A stretch of 64,000 nt of DNA from Ureibacillus sp. FSL W7-1570 (GCF_038593265.1 NZ_CP151979.1:2487001-2551000); one strand, 5' to 3'. Positions 54,724 to 63,483 are shown, numbered from the stretch's first letter. The notes: a model not told the origin generated them from the sequence alone. Program-made: numbers and translations.

Positions 54724-55896
54724 ATGCGAAATAAAGATATTCTACTAATTCCAGGACCGACTCCGGTAGTGGATGAAATTTATGATGCCCTATCCTCTGA
54801 AACAAGAGGACATACCGACCCGCGTTTTGTTGAAGTGTATAAAAATGCCTTGGAACAAACAAAACAATTGTTTCAGACGGATGGCGAAGTATTTGTCATT
54901 GCCGGATCAGGTACATTGGCCATGGAAATGGCGATCGTCAACACGGTGGGCAAAGGGGAACATTTACTCGTCATCAGCCATGGTTATTTTGGCGACCGTT
55001 TTACACAATTGGCAAAAGCTTATGATATTCAAGTGGATGTGTTGCAATCCGAGTGGGGGAAACAAGTAGATCCAAAATTAGTGGAAGAAACATTAAAAAG
55101 CAAACAATATAAGGCTGTAACTATTACGCACGCAGATACATCCACCGGCGTTTTTTCGGATTTGGATACATTGGTGCCGATTATTAAACGGGCTGGTGCC
55201 CTGGTCATTCTGGATGGGGTTGTGGCAACCGCAGCAATGGATGAAAACATGAGCAAAACATACGGACACAAGGATTATAAGCTGGATGTCGTGTTGACCG
55301 GTTCCCAAAAGGCGATTGGCATACCACCAGGTTTAGCCATTGTTGCGTTTAATCAAACGGCATTAAAGGCAAGGGAACAATTGGGACGGATTCCTGCTTA
55401 CTATTGTGACATAGAAAATTGGAAGCCGATCATGCAAGATCCATCGAAATATTTTGCGACTCCACCGGTGAACTTGATTTATGCCTATAATGAAGCGTTG
55501 AAAATGGTCCTAAATGAAGGAATGGAAAGAAGGGAAAAACGCCATATCGCATATGGCCGGGGAATTCGGGCCGCATTGCGCACTTATGGAATGAAACCGT
55601 TGGCAGAAGAAGAGGTGGCCGCCCCTACCTTAAGTTGTATTTTCTATCCGGAAGGTGTGGAGGATGCCGCTTTTCGAAATAAACTTGCGTCAAAAGGAAT
55701 CGTCGTTGCCGGTTCATTAGCCCATTTAGCCGGGAAAGCGTTCCGCATCGGTCATATGGGGAATACGACCCCTGACATGCTGGAGAAGGCAATTCGGACA
55801 ATCGGGGAAGTGCTTCAGGAGCTGGGCCTTGCCGTAAATATTGAACAAGCGATTGAAGCTTTTCAAAAAGAAATGAAACAAGCCGTGATGAATTAG
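54724..55896 (+). CDS. Class V aminotransferase, alanine/serine-glyoxylate type
   Basis: A 390-aa PLP enzyme of the alanine-glyoxylate/serine-pyruvate aminotransferase group. It starts LLIPGPTPVVDEIYDALSSETRGHTDPRF and has the PLP lysine in VLTGSQKAIGIPPG, TGVFSDLD and GIVVAGSLAHLAGKAFRIGHMG. The AGT group uses glyoxylate as amino acceptor, which fits its place after isocitrate lyase; PucG-type ureidoglycine aminotransferases are close relatives and cannot be excluded. GGGGA lies about 12 nt before ATG 54724. Confidence 0.88.
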   Translation: MRNKDILLIPGPTPVVDEIYDALSSETRGHTDPRFVEVYKNALEQTKQLFQTDGEVFVIAGSGTLAMEMAIVNTVGKGEHLLVISHGYFGDRFTQLAKAYDIQVDVLQSEWGKQVDPKLVEETLKSKQYKAVTITHADTSTGVFSDLDTLVPIIKRAGALVILDGVVATAAMDENMSKTYGHKDYKLDVVLTGSQKAIGIPPGLAIVAFNQTALKAREQLGRIPAYYCDIENWKPIMQDPSKYFATPPVNLIYAYNEALKMVLNEGMERREKRHIAYGRGIRAALRTYGMKPLAEEEVAAPTLSCIFYPEGVEDAAFRNKLASKGIVVAGSLAHLAGKAFRIGHMGNTTPDMLEKAIRTIGEVLQELGLAVNIEQAIEAFQKEMKQAVMN

Positions 55897-55923
55897 CAAT
55901 TCATTCTGATCGAGAATGAAACC

Positions 55924-55957
55924 AAAATTATCATCCAGGCCGGATGATAATTTTTTA
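55924..55957 (+). terminator. Intrinsic terminator after the aminotransferase
   Basis: A perfect 13-bp stem (55924-55936 with 55942-55954), 5-nt loop, T run. Confidence 0.92.
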
Positions 55958-56002
55958 TGACTTTTATGGATTTATGAAATGTAAAAGAATACTTGATAAT
56001 AG

Positions 56003-56026
56003 TATACTAATATATAGATTAGTATA
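56003..56026 (+). promoter_or_regulatory. Inverted repeat before the glycosyltransferase, possible operator
   Basis: TATACTAAT (56003-56011) and ATTAGTATA (56018-56026) form a 9-bp inverted repeat with 6-bp centre in the promoter region, overlapping TATA-rich -10 candidates. The regulator is unknown. Confidence 0.35.
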
Positions 56027-56049
56027 TTTCTTGTTAAGGAGAGCTCGCT

Positions 56050-56754
56050 GTGGAACGGCCAATTGTGATCATACCGACTCTTAATCCCTTGCCGACATTC
56101 GTTCATTATATAAATACTTTATTAGAATTGGATATTCATCAAATTGTTGTCGTCAATGACGGCAGTGATTCGAAATACCAACCGATTTTCCAGGAAATTT
56201 CTGCGATGAATCAATGCATGGTATTACATCATGATGAAAATAAAGGAAAAGGCCGGGCGTTAAAGACAGGGTTTGGATATGTTTTAAACCATTTTCCCAA
56301 ATCGCATTCCGTGTTGACGGTAGGGGCCCATGGACAACATACCATTGATGATGTAAACCTTATTTTGCAGAAGATGAAGTTATTTTCCGATGGTATTATA
56401 TTAGGTGTGCGCAACTTCCGATCAAAAGATTTGTCCTTTATGAATACAATTGGCCAGCAAGCGGCTTCATGGCTGTTTCAATTACTATTCCATCGCCGGA
56501 TTTTAGATACCCAGACGGGATTGCGTTCGATTCCGACAAAAGAATTGCCATGGTTGATGAAAGTGCCTGGAAATTCATATGATTATGACATCAATATGCT
56601 GGTGGAGGCAATTAAACGAAAAATCCCGATTTACGAAATCCCGATTGGACGGGCAAAAATAAAAAAGAATTCCATTATTCATTACGATGAAATTGTAAGC
56701 ACTCAAAAAATCATTCACCAAATCATTGCAAATTTCACTAAGTACAATAAATAA
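56050..56754 (+). CDS. Family 2 glycosyltransferase-like protein with altered acidic motif
   Basis: A 234-aa GT-A-fold protein of the dolichol-phosphate-mannose-synthase-like group: IVIIPTLNPLPTF at the start, VVVNDGSDSKY at 33-43, HDENKGKGRALKTGFGYVL at 61-79 and the tail TQTGLRSIPTKELPWL. At the place where relatives read DADGQH, this protein has GAHGQH (residues 92-97), so both metal-associated Asp residues are missing. It has no membrane segment. Start GTG 56050 has AAGGAGAG upstream. Either inactive, metal-independent or a novel specificity. Confidence 0.8.
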   Translation: MERPIVIIPTLNPLPTFVHYINTLLELDIHQIVVVNDGSDSKYQPIFQEISAMNQCMVLHHDENKGKGRALKTGFGYVLNHFPKSHSVLTVGAHGQHTIDDVNLILQKMKLFSDGIILGVRNFRSKDLSFMNTIGQQAASWLFQLLFHRRILDTQTGLRSIPTKELPWLMKVPGNSYDYDINMLVEAIKRKIPIYEIPIGRAKIKKNSIIHYDEIVSTQKIIHQIIANFTKYNK

Positions 56755-56800
56755 AAAAACTTGAGTGAAACTTTTTAAATCAAAAATCGTACATTTTGAT

Positions 56801-56850
56801 AGTACTACCAAAAGGGCTACCAACTTTTTTATTTCGGTAGTACTTCTTTT
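56801..56850 (+). terminator. Terminator after the glycosyltransferase
   Basis: A 9-bp stem (56801-56809 with 56836-56844), large loop, T-rich tail. Confidence 0.65.
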
Positions 56851-56930
56851 TATTTTCCTGGCAATACTTGTAATGGATTTGGGGAAAATTTTTTTCTATG
56901 AGCAGTTTTATCGATAGGTGGTGAAGGGTA

Positions 56931-58199
56931 TTGTTAAAGCGTTTGACCATTTTCGTGATACTTCTTGTAATGATTAAACCCGCTTATGACTTGTCAAAAG
57001 ATATCTGGGATGGCGTGCTTCAATGGATTGACGAAAACCAGGTTGCCGAAAAAATAGATAGCTTCAATATTTCAAATGTTGAAAAACAATCGGCAAAAGA
57101 ACCGATTGATGAAACCACATCAACCATTACCGCTTTGCGAAATACCATTCACCTGCCGACAAAAGTGCAATCTGTTGAAGAATTGGCCGATGCATTTTAT
57201 TATCATTTTAGCCAGTGGGAAACGGATTTTGAAATACAGTACGCGGGAAGTACAAGTGATATCGAACATCTGCTTCAACAAGCTGTGGAAGACGCAGCCA
57301 ACCGGGATCATTACATTTTAGGCCATCTGGGCGACCGGAAAATTGAATATGAATACGGAAAATATAAAGCGCTGATCAAAGTGCATCAGGAATATTTAAC
57401 CAATGCTGCCTATGAACAATATGTAGATGCACAAGTGGCAAGCATTTTGTCCAATGTGGATGCCAACTCCATGTCGGATTTTGAAAAGGTAAAGTTTGTG
57501 AATGATTACATCGTAAAAAATACCGTTTATAGCGAAGATACAACTCTAAGCCCGCATAGCGCAATCGCCGTTTTGAAAGAACATAAAGGCGTTTGCCAGG
57601 GCTATGCGCTTCTTGCTTTAAAAATGTTGAGAGAGCTTGGCATTGAAACCTTATATGTGGTGGGAGAGGTGAATACAGGACCTCATGCTTGGAATTTGGT
57701 GAAAGTGAATGGGGAATGGTATCACCTTGATACAACATGGAATGATCCGGTGCCTGACCGCGGTAATGCAGTAAGATATCAATATTTCCTTGTAGATGAT
57801 GCGACAATGAAATTGGATCATCGTTGGGAAGCAGGGAACTATCCGAAGGCGACCAGCAAACAATACGCCTTTATGGAAAAAATGGATCATGCTTTTGAAA
57901 AAGGTGGTTATATTTATTACAGCAATCTTCAGGATCATCATCGCTTATATCGGTTGAATTTGGCTACCGGCGAAAATCAGCGATTAACAAGAAGCAGAGC
58001 ACAATATATCGTTGGTGCCGGAGATTGGATTTACTTCAGCAACTATTCCAATGGGGCGTATTTAACAAGAATACGCACTGACGGCTCGGAAGAATCCATC
58101 ATCTATCCGGAAAAGGTGAGTGATTTGCTGGTTGAAGATGGTTACTTGATCTTCGCGACGGATGATGGATTGAAAAAGATGGAGATTGAGACTTCTTGA
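56931..58199 (+). CDS. Secreted transglutaminase-like protein
   Basis: A 422-aa protein with an N-terminal hydrophobic segment (about 4-18), a variable linker, a transglutaminase core with the full triad (C222 in GVCQGYALLAL, H252 in GPHAWNLVKV, D267 in YHLDTTWNDP) and a C-terminal repeat region (about 305-420) of DUF5050-like beta-propeller blades (YIYYSNLQDHHRLYRLN, WIYFSNYSNGAYLTRIRTDGSE). Such proteins are likely proteases or cross-linkers at the cell wall. Start is TTG 56931 with AGGTGG 9 nt upstream. Confidence 0.85.
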   Translation: MLKRLTIFVILLVMIKPAYDLSKDIWDGVLQWIDENQVAEKIDSFNISNVEKQSAKEPIDETTSTITALRNTIHLPTKVQSVEELADAFYYHFSQWETDFEIQYAGSTSDIEHLLQQAVEDAANRDHYILGHLGDRKIEYEYGKYKALIKVHQEYLTNAAYEQYVDAQVASILSNVDANSMSDFEKVKFVNDYIVKNTVYSEDTTLSPHSAIAVLKEHKGVCQGYALLALKMLRELGIETLYVVGEVNTGPHAWNLVKVNGEWYHLDTTWNDPVPDRGNAVRYQYFLVDDATMKLDHRWEAGNYPKATSKQYAFMEKMDHAFEKGGYIYYSNLQDHHRLYRLNLATGENQRLTRSRAQYIVGAGDWIYFSNYSNGAYLTRIRTDGSEESIIYPEKVSDLLVEDGYLIFATDDGLKKMEIETS

Positions 58200-58202
58200 A
58201 GC

Positions 58203-58233
58203 ATAAAAAAAGGGGGCTTTTTCTATTAGCCCC
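58203..58233 (-). terminator. Terminator of the EamA-lyase-kinase operon
   Basis: GGGGCT/AGCCCC stem (58213-58218 with 58228-58233); on the minus strand the T run is at 58204-58211. It lies between convergent genes. Confidence 0.75.
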
Positions 58234-58279
58234 AGTTACCAACGTACCGACCGACTAGATCGAAATTGAAAAACCATTA

Positions 58280-59215
58280 TTATTTTAATGAACGAAGTGC
58301 CCTGTTGGCAATATAGTCTATCGGATTTTGATTGCATAAATGGAAGGAAATATGAGGATATAATTCTTTCACATAATCTTTATATAGTTTTAATATGACC
58401 GGATTATTTTTCAGTATGCCCCCGTTTAAGTAAACTACAAACTTCTCATGAATCGGCCCGATTTTCCGAAGTACGGCATCGGTCATAAGGGATAACTCCT
58501 TTGCAGCTTCACAAGCAATATCGATGGCCCGCTCGTCTCCAAGAGAGATGGCTTTTGAAAGGACGGCGGAGATTTTGGCCATTTGGGCATTGGTATAATT
58601 GGGATGGTATATCCAGTCGTTGAGCTGTTCGATATTGTTTATTTGCAAAAGGTCATATACCAAGTCGGTGAGGATGGTAGGTTTCGGGAGACGGCCGTCT
58701 TCATATCTGAAAATGGTATTTAAAATTTCCCTTCCGATCCAATAGCCGCTCCCCTCATCTCCAACCCGGTGCCCCCAACCGCCGGAACGTTCGATTCTTC
58801 CTTTGCCATCGGTCGCATAAGCGGCTGAACCTGTACCTGAAATAACAAGGGCTCCCGCATTGTTCCCGGTTAATCCGATTAATGTGGACTGTACGTCATT
58901 TTCAACAATGGTGTGATGGATGCAAAAGGATGAATTTTGGCAGCTTCGATCGATTATGTTCCGTACGATTGCCAGCCCGTTTTTTGTATCGACGCCAGCC
59001 ATGGCAAAAGCTGCAACGGCAATGTTCTGAATGCCCGTTGAAGTGTAGGCGTCTTCTAATAGATCGGTTAACACCTTTTCGACTTTTTCTGTGCCGATTG
59101 CTTGGTAATTGGTGCTTGTAGTGGTTTTTTCAAAATAGATTTTCCCCTCAGCATCCCTCAATGACAAAGTCGTTTTTGTCGCTCCTCCATCAATGGCTAA
59201 AACATATTGATTCAT
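58280..59215 (-). CDS. BadF/BadG-type ATPase, N-acetylglucosamine-kinase-like
   Basis: A 311-aa ASKHA-fold sugar-kinase-like protein: YVLAIDGGATKTTLSL (phosphate 1), VISGTGSAAYAT (phosphate 2) and VVYLNGGILKNNPVI (adenosine). RSGGWGHRVGDEGSGYWIG is typical of eukaryotic-type GlcNAc kinases and bacterial relatives such as MurK. Start ATG 59215 is chosen for AAAGGA just upstream; it overlaps the stop of the lyase gene by 4 nt (ATGA), so the two are translationally coupled. The substrate is probably an amino sugar, by inference only. Confidence 0.85.
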   Translation of the reverse strand: MNQYVLAIDGGATKTTLSLRDAEGKIYFEKTTTSTNYQAIGTEKVEKVLTDLLEDAYTSTGIQNIAVAAFAMAGVDTKNGLAIVRNIIDRSCQNSSFCIHHTIVENDVQSTLIGLTGNNAGALVISGTGSAAYATDGKGRIERSGGWGHRVGDEGSGYWIGREILNTIFRYEDGRLPKPTILTDLVYDLLQINNIEQLNDWIYHPNYTNAQMAKISAVLSKAISLGDERAIDIACEAAKELSLMTDAVLRKIGPIHEKFVVYLNGGILKNNPVILKLYKDYVKELYPHISFHLCNQNPIDYIANRALRSLK

Positions 59216-60735
59216 TTTTCCTTTCTGCTCCATTCATCCAAATATTGTCGTAATCGTTTTTCACTTTGTAAAATGGCATCCTTTTTATTCTGAACCCATT
59301 TGCAAAGGGCGGATGTTTCGCTTTTTGCCTTTAACAATGATTCGGTCATCGTCATTGGTGCAGGGCCGCCGGGCATTTTGCGGACATTGACGAAATGGGC
59401 GGGTTTCAAAGATTGATAGAATTCTTCCTTTGAAATCTTTAAAGGTTTCTTTGTGAGCTCAATACTTTTCGCATTGACCAGTTCCCAAGTCAAATCCTCA
59501 ATGGAAGTCTTATTGTCTTTAAGCAATGCGCGGACACATTCGGAAACGAGTTTATGGGACTGTCGGAAGGAAATATTTTCGGTCATGACAAGGGTATCCG
59601 CCAATTGAGTGACGTTGGCCAAACTTTTTTCAGCCCGTTCCAACAACTTTTCTTTATTCACATCCATGGTTACTACTAAACTGCCAAATAATTTGTAGAT
59701 ACCGCGCAATTTTTCCATAGCCCGCCAAATATAAGGCTGCATGTCATCTTCCGTATCCACAATATCTCCAAATGGCGTGTTATGAATCATTTGTAAGACG
59801 GTGGAAGCATCGCCTACAACGGATGAAAGCAGTGAACGGGTATGCTCAATGGAAACGGGATTCCGCTTTTGCGGCATGATGGAACTTACTTGAACATAAG
59901 GACTTGCAAGACTGATCGCGTTAAATTCTTGTGTGGCCCACAGCAAGAAGTCTTGCGCGGTGCGGCCAAGGTTCAATGCAGCCAGCTGCACGACACTGGC
60001 CGTTTCAGCGATATAATCGGCCCCCGCAACCGCATCCCACGCATTTTCCACCATATCATCAAAGGCGAGCAGTTCCTGCATTCTTGCGCGGTTAATGTTG
60101 AATCCTGTTGTTGTCAGTGCAGCCGCCCCCATACTGCTCCGGTTCACTGTCGCATAAGCGTGCTGCATGCGTTTAAAATCCCTTGTGAGCTGGTCAATCA
60201 CGGCTTTCAAGTAGTGGGCAAAAGTGGTTGGCTGGGCTTGTTGGGTATGAGTATAGCCGATCATGATCGTATCTACGTGTTCTAATGCAAAGGTGATGAG
60301 GGAAGTTCTTAAGGTGACCAATTCGTCCATCAGGTCGAGAAGTTTTTCGCGGATGGTCATGCGATAAATGGCGATGCCCATATCGTTTCTGCTTCGTCCG
60401 ATATGCAGATTTCCTGCTATATCACCAGCCATCTCCATCAATTTATTTTCAATATGGAAAAATAGATCCTCAAACTGCGGTTGATATTCTTGTTTTGAAA
60501 AATATTCCATGTCTAATTGGCCGATTGCAGCACCGATTTTTTTTGCATCTTCTTTTGAAACCAGTTGTTGTTCTTCAAGCATTTTTAAATGGGCAATATG
60601 TATTTGCACCATTGCTTTCAAAAAATGTTTCTTTGCTTCATCATAGGCAGGCTGTAGCACGATTTTACGATAGCTGTTTGAAGGGAACTGGGTACCCTCA
60701 GATTCATGGATGCGGCTTCTATACTCTTGGAACAT
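59212..60735 (-). CDS. Argininosuccinate-lyase-like enzyme, atypical
   Basis: A 507-aa aspartase/fumarase-superfamily protein closest to ArgH: GNLHIGRSRNDMGIAIYR, GYTHTQQAQPTTFAHYL (His of the Thr-His pair) and the catalytic-Ser loop VSSIMPQKRNPVS are present. The other active-site His of ArgH (EDIH motif) is Phe here (EDLFF, residue 92). No argG or other arginine gene is near; it is coupled to a BadF kinase and an EamA transporter. It may act on another fumarate- or acid-linked amine. Start ATG 60735; GTG 60738 has better spacing to GGGGG at 60747-60751. Confidence 0.85.
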   Translation of the reverse strand: MFQEYRSRIHESEGTQFPSNSYRKIVLQPAYDEAKKHFLKAMVQIHIAHLKMLEEQQLVSKEDAKKIGAAIGQLDMEYFSKQEYQPQFEDLFFHIENKLMEMAGDIAGNLHIGRSRNDMGIAIYRMTIREKLLDLMDELVTLRTSLITFALEHVDTIMIGYTHTQQAQPTTFAHYLKAVIDQLTRDFKRMQHAYATVNRSSMGAAALTTTGFNINRARMQELLAFDDMVENAWDAVAGADYIAETASVVQLAALNLGRTAQDFLLWATQEFNAISLASPYVQVSSIMPQKRNPVSIEHTRSLLSSVVGDASTVLQMIHNTPFGDIVDTEDDMQPYIWRAMEKLRGIYKLFGSLVVTMDVNKEKLLERAEKSLANVTQLADTLVMTENISFRQSHKLVSECVRALLKDNKTSIEDLTWELVNAKSIELTKKPLKISKEEFYQSLKPAHFVNVRKMPGGPAPMTMTESLLKAKSETSALCKWVQNKKDAILQSEKRLRQYLDEWSRKEK

Positions 60736-60794
60736 CACAATCATCGCCCCCAAAAACGATTTCTATCAACAAAACATTCACTTCCGGACAAAAC

Positions 60795-61709
60795 TTATTG
60801 TTTTTCTTTTTGCAATTTCTTTAACTGTTTTTCAGAAAGCATTGTTGGCAACGCAATTCCCCACAAAATAAGGACAATTCCGATGATTTGCAGCCAAGTA
60901 ATGGCTTCATGAAGTACGATGACCGAAGCGAAGACCGCAACGGGTAATTCCATGGCGCTTAAGATGGAAGCAATACCGCCGCCAACCTTTGGCACAGCGA
61001 AAGCAAGCAGGAAAATCGGCAGGATGGTTCCGAAGAATCCGAGCACTAAACCGAATTGCCAAAGACCTTCTCTTATTAATATACCGTTCCACAGTATTTC
61101 TGGTGACAAGAATATGCTGATCAAAACAAGGGCAAAAAAGGATGTAAACAATGTTCGTTCAATGGTTGTAATCCCTTCGATGGATCTTGAATTAATTTGC
61201 AGGAATATGGCGAAGCTGATGGCTGAACAAAAGCCGAACAACCAGCCTTTCCATTGAAAGTTCGATAAATCCGCTTCAAACGCGACACCAGCGGCAAGGA
61301 GCGTTCCGACAAAAAGAATGGCGAGGGAAATCGCTTCAGGACGACTTGGCCATCTTTTTCTTAAAATGCAGTCGATCAACATGCCGATCCATGTGAATTG
61401 GAAAAGCAATACTACGGCGAGGGAAGCAGGCAAATAATTTAAAGATTTTCCGTAAACGATCCCGGTTGTACCGGTAAAAATTCCGGCGAAAAGAAGAAGC
61501 ATGAATTCCTTTTTTCCGAGCTTAGGAATTTTGCCTTTCGTCAGGATGAAACATACCAAAGCCAGGAAAAAGCCGATTAAATATTGGCTTGTAACGGCTT
61601 CATCCGAAGTAAATCCACGGCCCATCGCCACTTTGATAACGGTCGAAAGGATGCCGTAACTGCTTGCTGCAACTATGATAAGTAATGGATAAATAATCTT
61701 GGTTTTCAT
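60795..61709 (-). CDS. EamA-family (DMT) transporter
   Basis: A 304-aa membrane protein with ten hydrophobic segments and the two-fold EamA repeat (first half about 8-135, second about 150-290; GKSLNYLPASLAVVLLFQFTWIGML and VPKVGGGIASILSAMELPVAVFASVIVLHE). The family exports or imports small metabolites; substrate unknown. First gene of the minus-strand operon with the lyase (59-bp gap) and kinase. A TGCTAAAAT extended -10 lies at 61767-61759 (minus). Confidence 0.88.
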   Translation of the reverse strand: MKTKIIYPLLIIVAASSYGILSTVIKVAMGRGFTSDEAVTSQYLIGFFLALVCFILTKGKIPKLGKKEFMLLLFAGIFTGTTGIVYGKSLNYLPASLAVVLLFQFTWIGMLIDCILRKRWPSRPEAISLAILFVGTLLAAGVAFEADLSNFQWKGWLFGFCSAISFAIFLQINSRSIEGITTIERTLFTSFFALVLISIFLSPEILWNGILIREGLWQFGLVLGFFGTILPIFLLAFAVPKVGGGIASILSAMELPVAVFASVIVLHEAITWLQIIGIVLILWGIALPTMLSEKQLKKLQKEKQ

Positions 61710-61893
61710 GATGTTAACCCACTTAAAAAATTTGTCGTTAAATATTGATGAGTTTCTAATTTTAGCATGATTCGACTAAATCTGCTATTTTTCTTTGAAA
61801 AAAGTATAGCAAATTTTGATAATGCCTGAAATGCGCTTCCCAGAAGAAAAATAATACATAATAAAGAATTTTCTGCTAAATGAAAAATTAGAA

Positions 61894-61899
61894 TATAAT
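61894..61899 (+). promoter_or_regulatory. -10 box of the HEPN-like/CBS gene
   Basis: TATAAT 37 bp before the start, with a weak TTCTGC -35 at 61871-61876 (17-bp spacer). Confidence 0.5.
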
Positions 61900-61935
61900 A
61901 GTAAGTAATAAAAATATGGAAAGGAGGGTTGTCCG

Positions 61936-62634
61936 TTGAAAAACTCCGAACGGTTTTTGGCGGCCTTTAACCGGATCACATTCACATTGCGGAAAATCGT
62001 AAAGGCAAAAGAATTTATGCCTTTTTATCGTTTAGTGGATTTTGCAAAAAAGAAAAGTCCGTTAGTAAGAAAATACGAGGATGAATTGCGTTCTTTTGCG
62101 GATTTGCGAAATGTAATTGTGCATTATCGGGTATCCGAAGATTTTGTGATTGCCGAGCCTCATACACAAGTGGTTGAACGCATCGAATACATAGACGAAC
62201 TGTTAGCCCGCCCGGGTTTAGTGGGACAAGTTTTTCGAAAGAAGGTAGTGGCCTTTCAAACGTCAGATTCCCTAAAAGATGTTTTAGATATTATTCAGGA
62301 ACGGAAATATACGCAATTTCCTGTTTACGAGGGGAGGGATTTTCAAGGGCTCATCACGACGGTGGGCATTACGAACTGGTTGGCGGATGTGGCGAACCAA
62401 AAGATTTTGGTTTACGACATGCCAACGATCAAAGAAATTTTGAATTACGAAAAAAAGCGGGTCAATTATAAGTTTGTCAGCAGAAATCTAACGGTTTATC
62501 ACGCAAAGGAACTTTATAAGGAAAGTGTCGAAAAGGGGAAGCGGTATGATGCGCTATTGATTACGGAACATGGCAAGCCGCATCAAAAGTTGATCGGAAT
62601 CATCACCCCTCTCGATTTAATGAAAGTGCATTGA
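61936..62634 (+). CDS. HEPN-like domain fused to paired CBS domains
   Basis: A 232-aa cytoplasmic protein. Residues 1-90 are helical with LRNVIVHYRV at 57-66; R58 and H63 fit the R-x4-H motif of HEPN RNases and antitoxin-linked HEPN proteins. Residues about 100-232 form two CBS modules (FQTSDSLKDVLDIIQERKYTQFPVYEG, GLITTVGITNWLAD, IGIITPLDLMKVH), which usually bind adenine nucleotides. A nucleotide-sensing RNA-binding or RNase role is inference only. TTG 61936 follows AAGGAGGG by 7 nt. Confidence 0.75.
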   Translation: MKNSERFLAAFNRITFTLRKIVKAKEFMPFYRLVDFAKKKSPLVRKYEDELRSFADLRNVIVHYRVSEDFVIAEPHTQVVERIEYIDELLARPGLVGQVFRKKVVAFQTSDSLKDVLDIIQERKYTQFPVYEGRDFQGLITTVGITNWLADVANQKILVYDMPTIKEILNYEKKRVNYKFVSRNLTVYHAKELYKESVEKGKRYDALLITEHGKPHQKLIGIITPLDLMKVH

Positions 62635-62651
62635 TTATACATACATAAAAT

Positions 62652-62688
62652 AAGGTTTGTCCTTACTTGCTTTTTTTGGACAAACCTT
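62652..62688. terminator. Hairpin between convergent genes
   Basis: A perfect 11-bp stem (62652-62662 with 62678-62688) overlapping the 3' end of the DUF421 gene; T-rich on the minus-strand side. Confidence 0.6.
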
Positions 62689-63394
62689 GTCTATTATTAA
62701 AAAGGGAAACATAGAGGGAACCATCTTCAAGAACTTGTGCAAAAAACACATCCTCCACTTTTTTCACATTTTTCTTTTTAAGTTTGTTGAGCAGCCAATC
62801 TTCCGTTAGGTTTAATTCTGAAAGATTTTTCTCCACAATCTTCCCATCAGAAATAACTTCGGTTGGAAAGAGGGGTGAGTTTGGATAATCCGCTTTGATA
62901 TCTTTTTTGGTGGCAGGGTTATTTTCAGGCTTTTTCATTACGCTGAGTTCACCGTTTGTTTCAAATACGGCATAATGGACTTCATCAAAGGAAAAGACGC
63001 CTTGTTCGCGCAAAAGCATGGCCAATTCATCGACATGAAGCCTTGCTTTTTTTAGCCCATGTTGATTGATCATTCCATTTTGGATCAAAATCGTCGGGCG
63101 ATCATCGACAATGACACGGATTTTCGTTGATTTGATCGATATAAAACTCATGAGAAGGGTCAAAATGGTCCAACAGGATAAAGCGATGATACCGTCAAAA
63201 AAAGGGGTTTTTATTTGAGTGGTAATTTCACCGGCAATCGATCCGATTGTAATGCCTGTAATGTAATGGAAGAAGGTCAACTGACTCAATTGTTTTTTCC
63301 CAATGATTCTTGCCAATACTAGTATCACAATAAAGGTAATGACGCTTCGAAAAACGATGTCCAAAAAGTTTGCTTCCCAAAAGTTTTCCATCAT
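62663..63394 (-). CDS. DUF421/YetF-family membrane protein
   Basis: A 243-aa protein with three N-terminal membrane segments (about 10-30, 38-55 and 62-82), the family block LARIIGKKQLSQLTFFHYITGITIGSIAGE and a C-terminal cytoplasmic domain with RPTILIQNGMINQHGLKKARLHVDELAMLLREQGVFSFDEVHYAVFETNGELSV. Function is not established; relatives are linked to spore germination or stress. ATG 63394 (minus) follows AAAGGAGG by 7 nt. An upstream terminator separates it from the Usp-like gene. Confidence 0.88.
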   Translation of the reverse strand: MMENFWEANFLDIVFRSVITFIVILVLARIIGKKQLSQLTFFHYITGITIGSIAGEITTQIKTPFFDGIIALSCWTILTLLMSFISIKSTKIRVIVDDRPTILIQNGMINQHGLKKARLHVDELAMLLREQGVFSFDEVHYAVFETNGELSVMKKPENNPATKKDIKADYPNSPLFPTEVISDGKIVEKNLSELNLTEDWLLNKLKKKNVKKVEDVFFAQVLEDGSLYVSLFNNRQGLSKKSK

Positions 63395-63451
63395 CCAGAA
63401 GCCTCCTTTCGCCTCTCCCTTTAGCATGAGCGGAAGAGGAAGGAACTATAC

Positions 63452-63479
63452 AAAAAAACAGAAGCAATCATGCTTCTGT
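63452..63479 (-). terminator. Terminator of the Usp-like gene
   Basis: A 9-bp stem (63458-63466 with 63471-63479), and on the minus strand a run of seven T. Confidence 0.85.
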
Positions 63480-63483
63480 CCAA

